Below, piece after piece: positions 1-6,086 of a DNA stretch of 12,705 nt. The first letter of the stretch is position 1, and the number at the start of each line of letters is the position of its first letter. The stretch is from Nitrososphaerales archaeon TH5893. Its GTDB lineage: Archaea; Thermoproteota; Nitrososphaeria; Nitrososphaerales; Nitrososphaeraceae. Made by a program: the position numbers and the translations under genes. Under the pieces are notes generated by a model. It was not told the origin of the DNA. It ran no database searches and was given only the letters and a program-made list of their open reading frames with translations. The stretch covers positions 1 to 12,705 of the forward strand of contig JAATVT010000105.1 in the NCBI GenBank assembly GCA_014523685.1. Direction: 5' to 3'.

Positions 1-556
1 AAGAATTATGTCTAAACCATTCACCAAATTTTCTTAATGCTGTGGCCCGATGGGACCAAGACTCTTTTCTTCCTTTAATATCTAATATTCCATAGGTCAT
101 TTCTGAGTTTTCTGGGATGAATATAGGATCGTATCCCCATCCCCCCTTAGTCACCTTCCTTGCGATGGTGCCTCTTGTCTCCCCGCTAAACGTAAGTGAA
201 TTTTTACCGTCGTTAAAGGCAAATACTGACCTGAATTGTGCGCATCTATAGTTTGTGTTACTCAGCAGTTTTATAATTCCCATATTCCCTATAGTTTTGA
301 AAACAAAGGAAGAATATTGTCCAGGAAATCCATTTAGTTCTTCTATAAATAGGCCATCATCTTCAACAATTAGGGGTTCTGAGATTTCCAAGAATGCATG
401 ATGTGATTTGTTCAACGCAATGACTTCCATTGAATCTGCTTGGAGCTCAATCAAGTTCTTTTCTACAAATTGTACGTTGGTGTCGAAGACAGAAAGGAGC
501 GATTTGACTTCACGATATTTGTCCTTGTTGGAACTAGCAAATATTATGGATTTCAC
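1..556 (-). CDS. rdgB: XTP/dITP (non-canonical purine NTP) pyrophosphatase, HAM1/RdgB family; C-terminus cut by window edge
   Basis: Hydrolyses deaminated purine nucleotides (XTP, dITP/ITP) to the monophosphate, keeping them out of DNA and RNA; cytosolic. From a GTG at 556 I read 185 residues with no stop before the left edge. HAM1 proteins are usually 180-200 residues, so only a few are missing. Motifs in order: the N-terminal nucleotide loop ASSNKDK (residues 7-13), the acidic VEDDGLF (64-70), NGFPGQYSS (75-83), the base-pocket GGWGYDPIF (138-146) and WSHRATALRK (167-176). No ATG, GTG or TTG lies in frame between this GTG and an upstream stop near 650. A TATA-like box sits 26 bp before it, so a leaderless GTG start is likely. 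It follows bud32 on the same strand across a 224-bp gap with no gene in it. HAM1 beside kae1/bud32 is, as I recall, a recurrent archaeal arrangement. Confidence 0.93.
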   Translation of the reverse strand, partial: MKSIIFASSNKDKYREVKSLLSVFDTNVQFVEKNLIELQADSMEVIALNKSHHAFLEISEPLIVEDDGLFIEELNGFPGQYSSFVFKTIGNMGIIKLLSNTNYRCAQFRSVFAFNDGKNSLTFSGETRGTIARKVTKGGWGYDPIFIPENSEMTYGILDIKGRKESWSHRATALRKFGEWFRHNS

Positions 557-577
557 AGATAACTGTGATTGAGTCTG

Positions 578-586
578 TAAATTAAA
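578..586 (-). promoter_or_regulatory. TATA-like box of the HAM1 gene
   Basis: On the minus strand this reads TTTAATTTA. Its centre is about 26 bp before the GTG at 556, the usual archaeal TATA-to-start distance for a leaderless message. This supports the GTG start and suggests the gene has its own promoter despite bud32 lying upstream on the same strand. Confidence 0.5.
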
Positions 587-780
587 TGATCGATCTAGAA
601 TATTCTTAAAGGTGTGATTCTGATATTGGGAAGGACAGACCGATAGACAATCTTAATAATATTTTGTACGTAAATTAGTGTTGCGTCTCCAACTTATCAT
701 CAAGATGGCAACTCCTGAAATATCGTCTGTCTAGTTGGCAAACTTAATCTTCATCTCATGCAGAATAAATGTTGCTCGCA

Positions 781-1407
781 CTATGCGATCCTCGAATATC
801 TGCCTCTGAGTTCAATCTCGAGGACTTTCTTTAGGGTGGCCCTCATGGTTTTTTGACCTATGACCGATGAGTAACCTAATAGAAACTTTGGAAATGCTAG
901 GTCACATATGGACACGTACGAACTGAAAAAGACCTCTTTAACTAATCGTATATCTACCGCCTTGTCCTCTAGTCTTCCTGATAAAAAGGATAATCCAAAA
1001 TCAAGCAGTACAAGCTGATTATTTGCAGCTTTAATAAAATTAGACGTGGTCAAATCATTATGGATAATATTATTCGTATGTAACAGACCCGTGCATCTAC
1101 CCATTTCTAAGGCGAGGCTCTCGTTCATGTCTTCTTTTAAGTTTTTGCCTTCTATGAATTCCATTACTATCTCTGCTGAAATGGGATCGACAAAATAAAC
1201 GAAAGGTGTCCTAACTCCTATTTCCTTCGCAATAGATAGCATTGTTGCTTCGCGAAGGGTTCGGTTCTTTCGAATTTCATAGTCGAGTAATTTTTGACGA
1301 TATGGCTTCTTAACGCGAACTTTAGATACTGCATTATTTCCGAACCATCTGGTACGATATATATCAGCTTCAGCACCTTTACTCAAAACGTGGAATGAAG
1401 TCTGCAA
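781..1407 (-). CDS. bud32: KEOPS complex atypical kinase/ATPase Bud32
   Basis: Bud32 is the small RIO-like kinase/ATPase of KEOPS, which with Kae1 makes the t6A37 modification on ANN-decoding tRNAs. The 208-residue product has the whole minimal kinase: nucleotide loop SKGAEADIY (9-17), likely ATP lysine K29 in VSKVRVKKPYR, helix-C glutamate E53 in LREATML, catalytic-loop IIHNDLTTSNF (114-124; D118 and N123), metal-binding DFG (136-138) and the C-terminal RGRYS (201-205) typical of Bud32. The length is normal and it is not fused to Kae1. The start is TTG at 1407. An in-frame stop lies upstream with no ATG or GTG between, and the alternative TTG at codon 8 would trim the residues before the loop. 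kae1 lies beyond the plus-strand gene at 1443-1781, so bud32 needs its own promoter. pcc1 and cgi121 are not in the window. Confidence 0.95.
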   Translation of the reverse strand: MQTSFHVLSKGAEADIYRTRWFGNNAVSKVRVKKPYRQKLLDYEIRKNRTLREATMLSIAKEIGVRTPFVYFVDPISAEIVMEFIEGKNLKEDMNESLALEMGRCTGLLHTNNIIHNDLTTSNFIKAANNQLVLLDFGLSFLSGRLEDKAVDIRLVKEVFFSSYVSICDLAFPKFLLGYSSVIGQKTMRATLKKVLEIELRGRYSRIA

Positions 1408-1412
1408 TAATG

Positions 1413-1420
1413 TTATATTT
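1413..1420 (+). promoter_or_regulatory. TATA-like box of the GRAM/PH-like gene
   Basis: TTATATTT is centred about 26 bp before the GTG at 1443, fitting a leaderless transcript. It lies only six bases from the bud32 start codon, so TBP/TFB bound here could hinder transcription into bud32, and the reverse. Confidence 0.5.
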
Positions 1421-1433
1421 GAGATTCTGACAG

Positions 1434-1440
1434 AATAAAA
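1434..1440 (-). promoter_or_regulatory. Possible TATA-like box for bud32
   Basis: The minus-strand TTTTATT is centred 30 bp before the TTG start at 1407. It lies in the 35-bp gap between divergent bud32 and the GRAM/PH-like gene, nearly against the latter's GTG, so the two promoters must overlap. The match is weak and inferred from position. Confidence 0.3.
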
Positions 1441-1442
1441 AC

Positions 1443-1781
1443 GTGCGCGCAGAAATTCTCAGATTAGGAGAGAAAGTAATTCTCCAGGAAGACTGCGCAG
1501 AAGACCGTCTCAAAAATGGTATTCTGACATTGACCACCCAAAGGTTACTCTTCGAGAAGACGGAAGGCAAGGTGGCAACATTTTGGAAGGAAGAAGGGGA
1601 GTTACTCCTGGATATAGATTTGAACAAGATCTCGAAGGTCGAATCCCAAGGATTTATTATAGCAAAAGTGGCAATTTATGTTGCAGAACACGTCTATAAA
1701 TTTGGAGTGCTCAATCCTGGCAGATGGGCGAAACTAATAAAGAAACAAATTGAGAATATAAATCATCCAGACACATCCTAG
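1443..1781 (+). CDS. Small GRAM/PH-like domain protein of unknown function
   Basis: The 112-residue soluble protein appears to be one GRAM/PH-type beta domain. It has a leading LGEKVIL (8-14), the typical strand pair NGILTLTTQRLLFEK (25-39), a later strand with DIDLNKISKVES (57-68), alternating hydrophobic strands at 70-80 and 84-90, and a closing amphipathic helix at 93-106. I see no signal peptide, membrane span or cysteine motif. In eukaryotes such folds bind lipids or proteins; the ligand here is unknown. The GTG start is supported by a TATA-like box 26 bp upstream. It sits on the opposite strand between kae1 and bud32. Its TAG stop shares CTAG with the kae1 stop, and 35 bp separate it from bud32. 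The domain call rests on pattern alone; the reality of the gene is supported by its promoter and tight fit. Confidence 0.75.
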   Translation: MRAEILRLGEKVILQEDCAEDRLKNGILTLTTQRLLFEKTEGKVATFWKEEGELLLDIDLNKISKVESQGFIIAKVAIYVAEHVYKFGVLNPGRWAKLIKKQIENINHPDTS

Positions 1782-2839
1782 GTCGCTCGCCAGTTCACGT
1801 CTATAGTGTCTACCCTCCATGACTGGTGTACAAACGATTTCTCTATTTTAATTTCCTTTTCTCTAAATAGGAAGTCGATGATCCCGACCCATGCGATTTG
1901 ACAACCATTATCTCCTGCAAATTTATTAGGTGAGATGAAGAGTTTTGATGAATGTCTTTCGCATGCATTCTCGAGCATTTCTCTTAGCCTTTTGTTAGCT
2001 GCTACTCCTCCCACTACCAATACTTCTTTCTTGCCGGTAAATGAGATCGCTCGTTCTATTGTTTCCGTCATCATAGCAAAGGCCGTCTCTTGCAGGGAGT
2101 AGCACACTTCAGCAAAGTGCATCCCCTCTCTCATTCGCTTCTCCGCAAGCCTCTTGGCCGCACTAAGTAGCCCGGAAAAGGAAACATCATTTCCCTTTAC
2201 CGTATATGGGAGACGGATGTAAGTTCCCGATGACCTACTCGAAAGTCTTTCTATTTGATCCCCACAAGGCGATGAAAAACCATTCGCTCGTCCGAATTGA
2301 TCCAGAAGGTTTCCAATAGTAATGTCAAGTGTTTCACCAAATACCCTCCATCTTTTCTGTGAAAAAGCGAGAATCATAGTGTGACCTCCAGAAACGAGCA
2401 ATACAAGGGGATCGTCTGCGCAGGTAAGCATCATGCCAAGCTCGACATGCCCTAATGCATGGTTAACAGGTACTATGGGCTTTTTATAAAAAGAAGCCAG
2501 CATTCTTGAAATAACGGCTCCTACTCTCAAGCACGGGCCTAAACCTGGACCAGCGGAATAAGCAATAATATCTATATCCCGAATACTAAGTCCGGCCTCC
2601 TTGATGCACTGTTTCAGAATATCCGCAGATACTTCCGCATGGTGTCTTGAAGCAATTCTCGGATGGATTCCTGAACCCTTTGGGGGGAAATACACGTCAC
2701 GACTATCGGACAGAATCCTTGCATAGGAATTTCTCAAATTCCTTAGATTAATGTTTTTTAGAGAACTTTCAGTAAAGGTATATTTTATAATCGACGCGGC
2801 AAAGGTGTGAGCAGTACTCTCTATACCAAGACATAGCAT
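1778..2839 (-). CDS. kae1: KEOPS tRNA threonylcarbamoyltransferase Kae1 (TsaD/OSGEP family)
   Basis: Kae1 transfers threonylcarbamoyl from TC-AMP to A37 of ANN-decoding tRNAs, within KEOPS in the cytosol. The 353-residue ASKHA-fold protein has GIESTAHTF (5-13), HPRIASRHH (59-67), the metal motif NHALGH (126-131; H127 and H131), the phosphate loop LLVSGGHT (147-154), GETLDITIGNLLDQFGR (168-184), SFSGLLSAAKR (220-230), VVGGVAANKRLR (275-286) and metal ligand D310 in FAGDNGCQIAW. The C-terminus has the usual pattern of RVD followed by W. All catalytic ligands are present. About 25 residues between the first motif and HPR are somewhat longer than I expect. The ATG is fixed by a stop just upstream. 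It follows the YchF-like gene by 12 bp, so the two probably form one transcript. The 3' end overlaps the convergent GRAM/PH-like gene. Confidence 0.96.
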   Translation of the reverse strand: MLCLGIESTAHTFAASIIKYTFTESSLKNINLRNLRNSYARILSDSRDVYFPPKGSGIHPRIASRHHAEVSADILKQCIKEAGLSIRDIDIIAYSAGPGLGPCLRVGAVISRMLASFYKKPIVPVNHALGHVELGMMLTCADDPLVLLVSGGHTMILAFSQKRWRVFGETLDITIGNLLDQFGRANGFSSPCGDQIERLSSRSSGTYIRLPYTVKGNDVSFSGLLSAAKRLAEKRMREGMHFAEVCYSLQETAFAMMTETIERAISFTGKKEVLVVGGVAANKRLREMLENACERHSSKLFISPNKFAGDNGCQIAWVGIIDFLFREKEIKIEKSFVHQSWRVDTIDVNWRAT

Positions 2840-2851
2840 TTGTTAAGATTT

Positions 2852-4057
2852 TTACCTCCCGCTACTTGCGGCTGAAACAATTTTGATCACATCATTGTTT
2901 TGGAGCTTGTAATCTGCTCCTAGTCTCATTTTACTGCGAACATCAATGGCGTATAAGAAACCTTTACCTAAGTCCGTATGAATCTTCTCTGCCAAATCTC
3001 TAGGGGTAGACTTAGCAGGCAGCAAATGGGCATCAGGTAGAACATTTCCCCTCTTGTCCGTGAGTTTCAATTCATCTTCGACAGGATAAACTACAATGAG
3101 TTTCAATAAATTAAATACTGTCAAATTAATAATTTCTTGAATGCCCGTAGATCCATATTTTGAAAGAAAGCTACTAGTCTTATCGAGAGCTTTCTTTTGC
3201 TGTTCATTTAATAATGCAGCCTCCTTAATCCTGAAATGACTGTCTCCTGGCAAGTATTCAATTTTTTTCTTCTTTGTCGCATGCCTGAGTAACAATTCAA
3301 GTTCAGATGAGCATGGAACAACATTCTCCCTTACATTTTTAACCTTGTGAATATTGTGCTGTGCTGAATGTAAATCAGCTTTGTTTGCAGCAATCACGAT
3401 GGGTTTTGACTTTTCTCTGAGTTTCATACAGAATCTGAGTATATCATTATCCGACCAATTAGTTGCTCTTGTCTGTGAAAGGCCCAATTCCGCAATAGTG
3501 CTAGCAATCTCTGATTCCTTGATGGAAAGCCCTGATAGTCGTGTGGCAATAACGTGCTCTAGTTTTGTGCTTTGGTTACTCATTTCTCGGACCATACTAG
3601 TCCAGTCCCTTTGTAAGATGGATGCAAGCCATTGGTCGAGTTCCTCTTCAACAAACTGGATATCATATATGGGATCGCCTGTTCCGGGGACTATAGGTCT
3701 TCCTTCGGCGTCAGTGGATCCTGCTGCATCTACAACATGAATCAGTGCGTCAGCCTGCCTCGCGTCATCCAAAAACCTATTGCCGAGACCTTTTCCCTTG
3801 GAAGCGCCTGGAATAAGACCAGCAATATCCAGTAACTTGACTGGGATATATCTCGTCCCGTCAATGCATAAGGAACTTTTGGGGTTATCTTGAATTCCAA
3901 ACTCCCTGCACACACATCCGATTCTAGCATAAGTGATTCCAACATTCGGCGCTAAAGTCGTAAAGGGGTAATTGCCGCTACGGACGTCAAGGTCGGTGGC
4001 AGCATTGAAGAATGTCGACTTGCCGACATTGGCCTTACCAATCAAGCCAAGAAGCAT
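2852..4057 (-). CDS. ychF: YchF/Obg-related TRAFAC GTPase with C-terminal TGS domain, archaeal type
   Basis: Translation-associated P-loop NTPase of the Obg/HflX superfamily that binds ribosomes; the exact role is unsettled in archaea. It has 401 residues from the ATG at 4057. Numbered from there: G1 GLIGKANVGKST (4-15), the switch region with YPFTT (30-34), G3 LLDIAGLIPGASKGKGLG (75-92) with a hydrophobic residue where Ras-like proteins have the catalytic Gln, the helical insertion (about 135-215), G4 NKAD (225-228), G5 SSE (250-252), and a TGS domain over roughly 320-396 with LPAKSTPRDLAEKIHTDLG. Archaeal members usually keep NKxD, whereas bacterial YchF has NxxE and prefers ATP, so GTP is more likely. 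A TTG sits directly before the ATG, but the TATA-like box 27 bp upstream favours the ATG. It heads a probable two-gene unit with kae1. Confidence 0.92.
   Translation of the reverse strand: MLLGLIGKANVGKSTFFNAATDLDVRSGNYPFTTLAPNVGITYARIGCVCREFGIQDNPKSSLCIDGTRYIPVKLLDIAGLIPGASKGKGLGNRFLDDARQADALIHVVDAAGSTDAEGRPIVPGTGDPIYDIQFVEEELDQWLASILQRDWTSMVREMSNQSTKLEHVIATRLSGLSIKESEIASTIAELGLSQTRATNWSDNDILRFCMKLREKSKPIVIAANKADLHSAQHNIHKVKNVRENVVPCSSELELLLRHATKKKKIEYLPGDSHFRIKEAALLNEQQKKALDKTSSFLSKYGSTGIQEIINLTVFNLLKLIVVYPVEDELKLTDKRGNVLPDAHLLPAKSTPRDLAEKIHTDLGKGFLYAIDVRSKMRLGADYKLQNNDVIKIVSAASSGR
2854..2860 (-). promoter_or_regulatory. Possible Shine-Dalgarno site for kae1 inside the end of the GTPase gene
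   Basis: The minus-strand GGGAGGT spans the last sense codons and the first stop base of the upstream gene and matches the archaeal anti-Shine-Dalgarno core. The spacer to the kae1 ATG is about 14 nt, longer than usual. As an internal operon gene, kae1 would need such a site or translational coupling. Confidence 0.35.
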
Positions 4058-4080
4058 CAATATATCGTGTATAGACCCAG

Positions 4081-4088
4081 TTTAAATT
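4081..4088 (-). promoter_or_regulatory. TATA-like box of the ychF-kae1 unit
   Basis: The minus-strand AATTTAAA is centred about 27 bp before the ATG at 4057, predicting a leaderless or nearly leaderless transcript. It decides for the ATG over the adjacent TTG at 4060. Confidence 0.5.
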
Positions 4089-4138
4089 GTTGAGGATCTG
4101 ACTTCATTATTGTCGTTGATTGCAAAATGCTTGGTATC

Positions 4139-4197
4139 TAGACGTTAACTATGAAATCGATAGTGAAAAAGTAATCTTAGATTTAGAAGAACGTCTA
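4139..4197. repeat. 8-bp inverted repeat between divergent ychF and the PurF-like gene
   Basis: TAGACGTT (4139-4146) is an exact inverted match of AACGTCTA (4190-4197). Inside lie a second dyad, ACTAT/ATAGT (4148-4152 and 4160-4164), and a small palindrome around 4172-4182. The block lies just upstream of the likely promoter of the plus-strand gene. It could be a pair of half-sites for a regulator or a short folded RNA; sequence alone does not decide. Confidence 0.35.
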
Positions 4198-4207
4198 CTA
4201 TTCAAGA

Positions 4208-4217
4208 TTTTTATTTG
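4208..4217 (+). promoter_or_regulatory. Probable TATA-like box of the PurF-like gene
   Basis: TTTTTATTTG is centred 36 bp before the TTG at 4249, predicting a leader of about 10 nt. Within that leader AGGTCAT (4237-4243) differs by one base from a Shine-Dalgarno AGGTGAT. The start is a TTG because the frame has a stop at 4219-4221 and no ATG or GTG after it. Confidence 0.35.
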
Positions 4218-4248
4218 ATAGCAACATAGACGCAGCAGGTCATCAGGA

Positions 4249-5628
4249 TTGGCCGGAATCGTTGCCCTTAATTGTATGCAATCCACTGAGGATAACCACT
4301 CCATAATCGGACTTCTTGCACATTCGATGCGTTTGCTTCAACACAGGGGGAAAGCCTATTGGAAGATGATTGTAGGTAATAATGCTTTGGCAAAAGAAGG
4401 GTCGTTACCAACTGACGAAATCCTAGTGAGAATTGCCAATAAGGAGAAATTACGTGGCAATAATGCAATAGGATACTTGTCTAAAAGGTCCCCTCAGTTC
4501 CATAGTTTCGACGTTATTCATGTTGCACTTGATGGTTTTTTTGTCGACACTGAGAAATTATATTTGCATCCGGAAATCGGTCAGGCGAGAGATTCTGATT
4601 CTCTGTATAAAATATGCTACATCTTCACGAAACTTTTGATAAATAAGAACTATCCTGAACGTGCCATCCAATTCCTTGACCGACATTTACGAGGTAATTT
4701 GATAACAAAGATAGACAATGAAATTTTTGCATATCGAAATAGCACTGGTTTTAAGCCACTTGTAGCTGCCACAAGCAAGGAAGGATCATTGAACATGATA
4801 GCATCGGAAAATTCCTTACGCACTTCTTTTGTAGATATAGACTTCCGGGACGTAAAGCCTGGGCAGTTACTAAAATTGAATCGAGATTCAGGTTTAGATT
4901 TTGTCACGGAACTACCAAATAGCACAACGATGATTGATCCATTTGAATTTATAAGAGAAAGCCATGTTGCATCCACACTTTTCGGCAGAAGTTTATATTC
5001 TATTAGAAAGAATATAGGCAAAGAGCAGGCAAATTTCTTAGCTAAAGATTTGGATATTGAATCAGCTTTTGCCGAGCCGGATTACACTCGTCCTATGGGT
5101 TTGGGCTTCAATATTGAACTCCAAAAGCGATATACGAATATTGAGCTTTCAGAAGGTATCATCAAGGACAGATATGATGACTCTGATCACATGATTGATT
5201 TTTCAGAGCAAGTTAGCAAGAATAAACTACTTACTACGGGTAATTCCCTGAAATTTGTCATAGAGGGGCTAGTCAAGGAAAAAAATGTGGCAACAATACA
5301 AGGTACAATTCAGACCGGTGGTACTGCAAGAGAAACCATCCATTACTTACGACGCGCGGGAGCTAGACGCATTGAAGTAATTGTCAGCTACGTTGTTACC
5401 ATTGATGGTAGACAGGTAGGACTGTATACACAAAATAGGGATTTAATTGCAAACAAGTTTGTAGGCGACGTCACGAATATAGATGATCTCAACAAGAAAG
5501 TTGCAAAGGAGATTGGGGCAGATGCTGTCCACTATAATTCTCCAAAAATTCTGGCAAGAGGCATAGGACTTTCCGAACACGAACTTTGGTTTCCCGAATG
5601 GGTAAGATTTTTAGACTACCAAACTTAG
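4249..5628 (+). CDS. Amidophosphoribosyltransferase (PurF)-like protein, predicted catalytically dead
   Basis: PurF makes phosphoribosylamine from PRPP and glutamine, the first step of purine synthesis. This 459-residue protein keeps the PurF layout: Ntn-type glutaminase domain (about 1-215), then a PRTase domain (about 230-440). Recognisable remnants are AGIVAL at the N-terminus, LLQHRG (29-34), FAYRNSTGFKPL (160-171), IASENSL (184-190), DVKPGQLLKLN (201-211), FEFIRES (232-238), YLRRAGARRIEVIVS (366-380) and IGADAVHYNSPK (422-433). The key sites are altered. The N-terminal nucleophile Cys is Ala2, the usual RYST segment is missing at 72-82, the N-G glutamine site reads LDG (94-96), RDxxGxRPL became RNSTGFKPL, and the PRPP loop VDDSIVRGTT is IQGTIQTGGT (350-359), with no acidic pair. 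The C-terminal Cys motif of some PurFs is absent. The reading frame is intact, so this is a conserved-looking pseudoenzyme or repurposed paralogue rather than decay. A regulator of PRPP/purine flow or a partner of a true PurF is conceivable; no function is shown. Confidence 0.85.
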   Translation: MAGIVALNCMQSTEDNHSIIGLLAHSMRLLQHRGKAYWKMIVGNNALAKEGSLPTDEILVRIANKEKLRGNNAIGYLSKRSPQFHSFDVIHVALDGFFVDTEKLYLHPEIGQARDSDSLYKICYIFTKLLINKNYPERAIQFLDRHLRGNLITKIDNEIFAYRNSTGFKPLVAATSKEGSLNMIASENSLRTSFVDIDFRDVKPGQLLKLNRDSGLDFVTELPNSTTMIDPFEFIRESHVASTLFGRSLYSIRKNIGKEQANFLAKDLDIESAFAEPDYTRPMGLGFNIELQKRYTNIELSEGIIKDRYDDSDHMIDFSEQVSKNKLLTTGNSLKFVIEGLVKEKNVATIQGTIQTGGTARETIHYLRRAGARRIEVIVSYVVTIDGRQVGLYTQNRDLIANKFVGDVTNIDDLNKKVAKEIGADAVHYNSPKILARGIGLSEHELWFPEWVRFLDYQT

Positions 5629-5644
5629 AAATTATGGAAACAGG

Positions 5645-5662
5645 TGGGACTTACCCATTTTT
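5645..5662 (+). terminator. Weak terminator-like signal after the PurF-like gene
   Basis: A 4-bp stem TGGG/CCCA with a 5-nt loop is followed directly by five Ts (5658-5662), 17 bp after the stop codon. Archaeal termination relies mainly on T tracts, so this is plausible but short. Confidence 0.3.
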
Positions 5663-5816
5663 AAAATATGTCATGAAACATGTTGAACCCCTACTGTACA
5701 AATATATATTTACCATAGCTGTAACTTGCGTCGCGGCCAACAGCCCATTGTACTGGACGAAACGTAACACCAACTCTTAGCATCAAAAATAGTGGTTAAA
5801 ATAATTCGTACGTTAA

Positions 5817-5970
5817 ATGTTGAATGGGGGTAGACCATTCAATATGATACTGTTAGAAGCTGTGCCAATGAGTAACAAAGTATATGCATTAATTTTATGA
5901 TATTAGGTTCTATGAATGGCCACAGTTAAAGGATTAATTGAATGAAACCAATTAATCAATGAACAGTATC
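5817..5970. ncRNA. Candidate structured RNA: hairpin plus three-way junction
   Basis: Four helices fit together without conflict. P1 pairs 5817-5827 with 5835-5845 (11 bp including one G-U, 7-nt loop). P2 pairs GATACTGTT (5846-5854) exactly with AACAGTATC (5962-5970). Inside P2 lie P3, pairing CTGTGCCA (5860-5867) with TGGCCACAG (5917-5925) with one bulged C at 5920, and P4, GATTAATTG (5932-5940) with CAATTAATC (5949-5957) around an 8-nt loop. P1 abuts P2, so they could stack. A T-rich stretch follows at 5971-5978, and TA-rich tracts at 5785-5806 could hold a plus-strand promoter. No long frame covers it. I recognise no known RNA family (not tRNA, 5S, SRP or RNase P). It could instead be regulatory DNA or an untranslated region; strand and expression are unknown. 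Confidence 0.4.
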
Positions 5971-6078
5971 TTTATTATACCTAATTCTTGATGATATGAA
6001 AACATAATAATGTGACCTAAGATTTAGCGTCCGAAATGTAATCAATTTTTGTTAATAATGACTCTAAAGAATTCCTGA

Positions 6079-6086
6079 TATACTAT
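6079..6086 (+). promoter_or_regulatory. Possible TATA-like box for the secreted Cys protein
   Basis: TATACTAT ends directly before the first ATG (6087) and is 22-25 bp before the second ATG (6105). If this is the TATA box, translation starts leaderless at 6105. A second AT-rich box, TTAATAAT (6052-6059), would instead serve the ATG at 6087. Confidence 0.3.

Larger units (their letters stand above)
5629..6086. other. 458-bp intergenic stretch without a supported protein gene
   Basis: AT-rich. It holds the weak terminator after the PurF-like gene, the nested inverted repeats at 5817-5970 and the promoter region of the small secreted protein. A reading frame at 5586-5780 overlaps the preceding gene's end from a TTG and has no family features, so I do not call it. 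No tRNA-like cloverleaf was seen. Confidence 0.6.

Noticed and set aside
690..720. TGATGAT on the minus strand resembling a C box of a C/D sRNA
   Set aside because: The first base of the box does not fit and no D box or internal C'/D' pair is found at suitable distance.
3354..3740. Plus-strand frame of 128 codons opposite the GTPase gene
   Set aside because: It is antisense to a gene with intact G1-G5 and TGS motifs, and its composition is that of a reverse-strand shadow.
4249..5628. Reading the PurF-like gene as a decaying pseudogene
   Set aside because: The 459-codon frame is uninterrupted and the fold-determining segments remain, so selective retention is more likely than decay.
5586..5780. 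64-codon plus-strand frame after the PurF-like gene
   Set aside because: It starts from a TTG inside the preceding gene, has no promoter or ribosome site of its own and shows no family pattern.
5846..5970. Possible MITE-like element with 9-bp terminal inverted repeats
   Set aside because: There is no flanking target duplication, no second copy in the window, and internal stems nest as in a folded RNA.
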